A DNA stretch of 7,353 nucleotides from UBA10133 sp964528565 (lineage in GTDB: Bacteria; Patescibacteriota; Microgenomatia; UBA1400; MFAQ01): contig CAZGSP010000005.1 of the NCBI GenBank assembly GCA_964528565.1, positions 1 to 7,353 of the forward strand, written 5' to 3'. How positions within the stretch are numbered: the first letter of the stretch is position 1; each line of letters begins with the position of its first letter. Position numbers and translations under genes: made by a program. The notes below the pieces were generated by a model, which saw only the letters and a program-made list of their open reading frames with translations, did not search any database and was not told the origin of the DNA. Below, piece by piece: positions 4,687 to 7,353 of this stretch.

Positions 4687-7353
4687 TTATTTTGTTTGGA
4701 TCAGCCAATAATTGAATTGGATATCCGAGTTGATTGGTGCGGGGATGGCGACGGTGAAGCCCACACCCGACTCTTTAGACTTGACGTAAAGTACTTGATT
4801 GTTGGTATCGGAAACCGGAGTGACGTATATCAGAGTGTTGTCGGTAACTTTGTTGCTACCAATCACTACTTCCGACGAGCCGGTGACAATAGTCGCTGTA
4901 CCGATAGTAGCATTGGAGTTTATTTGAGCCGAGACGGTGGAGGACTGATTATTATTTTCGGAAGCGATCACGAGACCGCCGGTAGTTAGCTGGCCAAAGT
5001 CGGCGGAGCCGGCGGTGTCCACCGAGCCTACGATTTGACCGTTGTCGTCAAAAATGGCCATGAGTTTGCCGGAGTCGGTCGCCAGCTCACCTCTACCGAC
5101 GGCGAGAGAGCCGGAGATAGTGGCTGTTTTGGTTTCCAAATTGTTGGCATAGAGAGTACCGGTGATGATGAGATCGCCATTGACCACCACTTTGCCGTCG
5201 GGGTAGAGAGACAGAAGATTGGCTAACAAATGGACGGGTTTGTCACCGGTGGGCTGGATGAAAAGATCGGCGTCGAGGGAACTAAAAGACTGAGCCAGCA
5301 CGGAGCCACTGGCCATAATGTCGCCGGTCATGAGCATTTGAATAGTAAGAGAGTCCAAGGCAAGATCCGAAGAGGTGGCGGAAGAGGTGGCCAGGGGCGA
5401 CAGGGCAAGAGGGTCCGCCACGGCAGACAGGTCTCCGGAAGCGGTGGCGGTATGGAGGTTTCCGATGAGTGAGTCGTAGGAGGTGTACTTGGCTTGAAGA
5501 TCGGCGAGGATAGCGGAGGCGGTAGAGTATTTTTCACTTAATAAGTCGAGCTGAGTGTTTAAATTTTCAACCGTTTTGCCTTTGATGTTGTCGGCATAAA
5601 GAGTGCCGGAGACGGTAGCGTCGATGACCTTGAGCTGATCTATGTCGGCGATGGGGGAAATGAGTTTGGTGCGGACGACAAGATTGTCGGTGACGAGCTC
5701 ACTAACTTCCGCAACTCCGGCCTTGAAGTAAGCGGTGGTAGCTGAAGCAAAAGCACCGATCTTTTCCGTAAAGCCGGTAGGAGTGGTAACGGTGTAACCG
5801 ATGACGGGATTACCGGCAAGAGTGACATCGCCGGTATTGTTGATGGCGAGGTCAGGGTCATGGTAACCTGGATTTACATCAACAATGATTTTTCCGACGC
5901 CTTGTGGCCATTTTGAAGGATTTGAAGTAAGTGCTTTTCTACCATTTCGACTTTTTGCCCACACTTCTTCTTCATAAAGAACTTGACTACTTATTCCAAC
6001 CGATCCATCGAAATTTTCTTCCGCAAAGCCTATGATTTGACTGGCTTTTGTGGCTTTCATGGCTACCCCCGGATATGAAGACGACGCAAGAGGGTCCCCA
6101 ACCTTTATAGGTCCGTTTTCAAGAGAAACTTTAATCGGTGCTTTTCCTCTAAGGGCTATGGGGAATGAACGGGGATCGTCTTTATAATGAGTTTCGCCTA
6201 AGATTTCGATGTAAGGATTGGTGCTTATGACACCTGTAATTTGTTGATAGGGCGATTGTGATATCTGTTTCAAGGTCTTGGTTGTATCTTGGGAATCATT
6301 TCCGATGGTAAACACAAGATCTCCAGGTTCCGCGTTTTGATTCTCTACCAACGAATATTCCGCAAAGTCAGCTCCGGAGACTGCGCAATCTCCAATATCT
6401 TCTACGCCTCGCGAGGCATCTGCTCCACCATGACATAGTCTTTCCGTTTGATCAACACTGGATAGATTTAAGGAGGTTGTTGTATTGTTTGTGGAAATAA
6501 GGACCACGCCCGCGTCATTCTTTATGGCCACGGTGCCGTTTGTATCATTATCTATTGTTTCCGCGTTTTGCAGATATATGTCGGTATCAAAGTTAGCGCC
6601 GGAAATAACTATACCAAAAACACTACTATTGGAATCACCTGGATCTAAGATACGCAACCCTTGAACCGCGTTGGTGGTGTTGGTGGTTAAGTTGCTCATG
6701 TCAATCGCAAAACCATACAAAGTGCCGGTTTGAGTGGTGCCTCCTTGAAAGTTCAGAGTTTGAACGGTTCCGCCTGTATCATTGGTGGAGAGGATAATAT
6801 TTTTATAAACATTAAGTTGGGAGGAGATAATGGCGCCCCCGGCAGAAAAGCTATAAAGGTCGTACATCGAAATGGTATCGTCGTTAAAATTTGCCGTGTA
6901 CACAAAACGGCCGGTAGGGTCGACGGCAATACCGTAAGGGCCATCTCCCGAGGCAACGGCGGTAGTAATTGAGGTCAGGGCACCGGTGGACGGATGGATG
7001 CCGTACATCGAAACGGTATCGTCGCCGACATTTGCTACATACACAAAACTGCCGGTAGGGTCGACATCAACGGCGAGAGGAGTTGTTCCAGTGGCGACAG
7101 TGGCGGTGGGGGTCAAGGCGGTTAAGGCCCCGGTGGACTCATTGATGGTGTACATCGAAACGGTAGCATCGGTTTGATTTGTCACGTACACAAAGCGACC
7201 GGTGGGGTCGACGGCAATAGCGTTAGGGCCATCTCCTGTGTTAGCGGTGCCGATAGAGGTTAAGGCACCGGTGGACTGGTTAATGGTGTATATCGTAACG
7301 ATATCGGCGACACTGCTACTTGCCACATACACAAAGCGACCGGTAGGGTCGAC
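4687..7353 (-). CDS. Large surface protein: YVTN propeller, peptidase-G2-like domain, CPR-type C-terminus (5' partial)
   Basis: The frame is open to the right edge, so the N-terminus, any signal peptide and the true start are missing; 888 residues are visible (numbered from the edge). Residues 1-170 are beta-propeller blades of the YVTN type, with repeated AVDPTGRFVYVA and VSMYTI..STGALT motifs; four blade cores are visible, and such propellers usually have about seven. Residues 172-320 are Thr/Asn-rich beta sequence without a known family. Residues about 329-500 (DFAEYSLVENQNAEPGDLV, GVISTNP, then the GPIKVGDPL and PGVAMKATKA motifs) resemble the peptidase G2/intramolecular-chaperone domain of phage tail and surface proteins. 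Residues about 592-624 look coiled-coil. GTLYADN and GTLYANN mark repeated beta modules. The end (826-888), with LIYVTPVSDTNNQVLYVKSK and FNYWLIQTK, is a domain I associate with CPR surface proteins. The likely role is an extracellular adhesin or scaffold; enzymatic activity is unproven. The pilin gene follows 23 bases later. Confidence 0.8.
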   Translation of the reverse strand, partial: VDPTGRFVYVASSSVADIVTIYTINQSTGALTSIGTANTGDGPNAIAVDPTGRFVYVTNQTDATVSMYTINESTGALTALTPTATVATGTTPLAVDVDPTGSFVYVANVGDDTVSMYGIHPSTGALTSITTAVASGDGPYGIAVDPTGRFVYTANFNDDTISMYDLYSFSAGGAIISSQLNVYKNIILSTNDTGGTVQTLNFQGGTTQTGTLYGFAIDMSNLTTNTTNAVQGLRILDPGDSNSSVFGIVISGANFDTDIYLQNAETIDNDTNGTVAIKNDAGVVLISTNNTTTSLNLSSVDQTERLCHGGADASRGVEDIGDCAVSGADFAEYSLVENQNAEPGDLVFTIGNDSQDTTKTLKQISQSPYQQITGVISTNPYIEILGETHYKDDPRSFPIALRGKAPIKVSLENGPIKVGDPLASSSYPGVAMKATKASQIIGFAEENFDGSVGISSQVLYEEEVWAKSRNGRKALTSNPSKWPQGVGKIIVDVNPGYHDPDLAINNTGDVTLAGNPVIGYTVTTPTGFTEKIGAFASATTAYFKAGVAEVSELVTDNLVVRTKLISPIADIDQLKVIDATVSGTLYADNIKGKTVENLNTQLDLLSEKYSTASAILADLQAKYTSYDSLIGNLHTATASGDLSAVADPLALSPLATSSATSSDLALDSLTIQMLMTGDIMASGSVLAQSFSSLDADLFIQPTGDKPVHLLANLLSLYPDGKVVVNGDLIITGTLYANNLETKTATISGSLAVGRGELATDSGKLMAIFDDNGQIVGSVDTAGSADFGQLTTGGLVIASENNNQSSTVSAQINSNATIGTATIVTGSSEVVIGSNKVTDNTLIYVTPVSDTNNQVLYVKSKESGVGFTVAIPAPINSDIQFNYWLIQTK
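6913..7353 (-). repeat. Tandem ~141 bp repeats encoding propeller blades
   Basis: The element GGTRGGGTCGAC recurs at 6913, 7054, 7201 and 7342 on the plus strand, giving periods of 141, 147 and 141 bases (47, 49 and 47 codons). Other near-identical segments keep the same phase, such as CACCGGTGGAC and GTACATCGAAACGGTA. On the coding strand each copy gives VDPTGRFVYVA. The window ends exactly at the fourth copy's GTCGAC. All spacings are multiples of three, so the frame is kept. Confidence 0.85.

Noticed and set aside
5230..5472. Plus-strand open frames within 4690-7180
   Set aside because: They are antisense to the long surface-protein gene, glycine/arginine-rich or low in complexity, and lack motifs or start signals.
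7330..7332. GTG at 7332 as the start of the large surface protein
   Set aside because: The frame continues upstream as VDPTGRF, the conserved part of a propeller blade, to the window edge, so the gene is truncated and this GTG is an internal valine codon.
6913..7353. A CRISPR array or mobile-element repeats
   Set aside because: The repeats have a codon-phased 141-147 base period and encode YVTN blades; there are no short palindromic repeats with unrelated spacers.

Overview
This 7.35 kb window most likely comes from a Candidate Phyla Radiation (Patescibacteria) bacterium, probably in or near Microgenomates, and is probably a metagenomic contig. I infer this from four things. (i) There is a large secreted surface protein whose C-terminal module ends in a W/N-rich beta motif (FNYWLIQTK) typical of CPR surface proteins. 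(ii) There is a membrane-anchored LysM-LysM-M23 peptidase of the CPR style. (iii) There is a type IV pilin-like protein with a cysteine-rich tail. (iv) Most starts have no Shine-Dalgarno and instead carry a -10-like hexamer just upstream of ATG. TGA is used as a stop (antitoxin and FkbM genes), which argues against the recoded Gracilibacteria/Absconditabacteria. No database search was possible, so the taxonomy is inference.

Layout. The left edge is a 12-G homopolymer, probably a sequencing or assembly edge. Next is a small lipoprotein gene on the minus strand (33-428) with a near-consensus sigma70 promoter and a strong Shine-Dalgarno. Divergent from it is a plus-strand run: a ribbon-helix-helix antitoxin (554-793) overlapping a RelE/ParE-superfamily toxin (790-1053) by an ATGA junction, then a FkbM-family methyltransferase (1062-1742), a membrane-anchored LysM/M23 peptidase (1766-2929) and the GTPase Obg (2944-4023). 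Converging on obg, with a 20 bp overlap of 3' ends, is a minus-strand pair: a very large surface protein (4687 to beyond the right edge; 5' end missing) followed by a pilin-like gene (4004-4663). The right edge stops inside tandem ~141 bp repeats encoding YVTN beta-propeller blades. No stretch longer than about 125 bp lacks a gene, and I saw no tRNA, rRNA, CRISPR array or insertion sequence.

How the genes relate. Most products work at or on the cell surface: the lipoprotein, the M23 peptidoglycan hydrolase, the pilin-like protein and the large propeller-containing adhesin-like protein. FkbM enzymes usually methylate glycans or related metabolites. Obg is the housekeeping ribosome/stress GTPase. 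The toxin-antitoxin pair is clearly more AT-rich (about 40% GC by hand count) than FkbM (about 51%) and looks like an accessory insertion.

The most notable signals are the leaderless-type start architecture, the sharp 54-44-55% GC mosaic inside the large surface-protein gene at domain borders, the propeller fused to a peptidase-G2-like domain, and the pilin/surface-protein pair. I did not find convincing evidence of a wholly new biological system.
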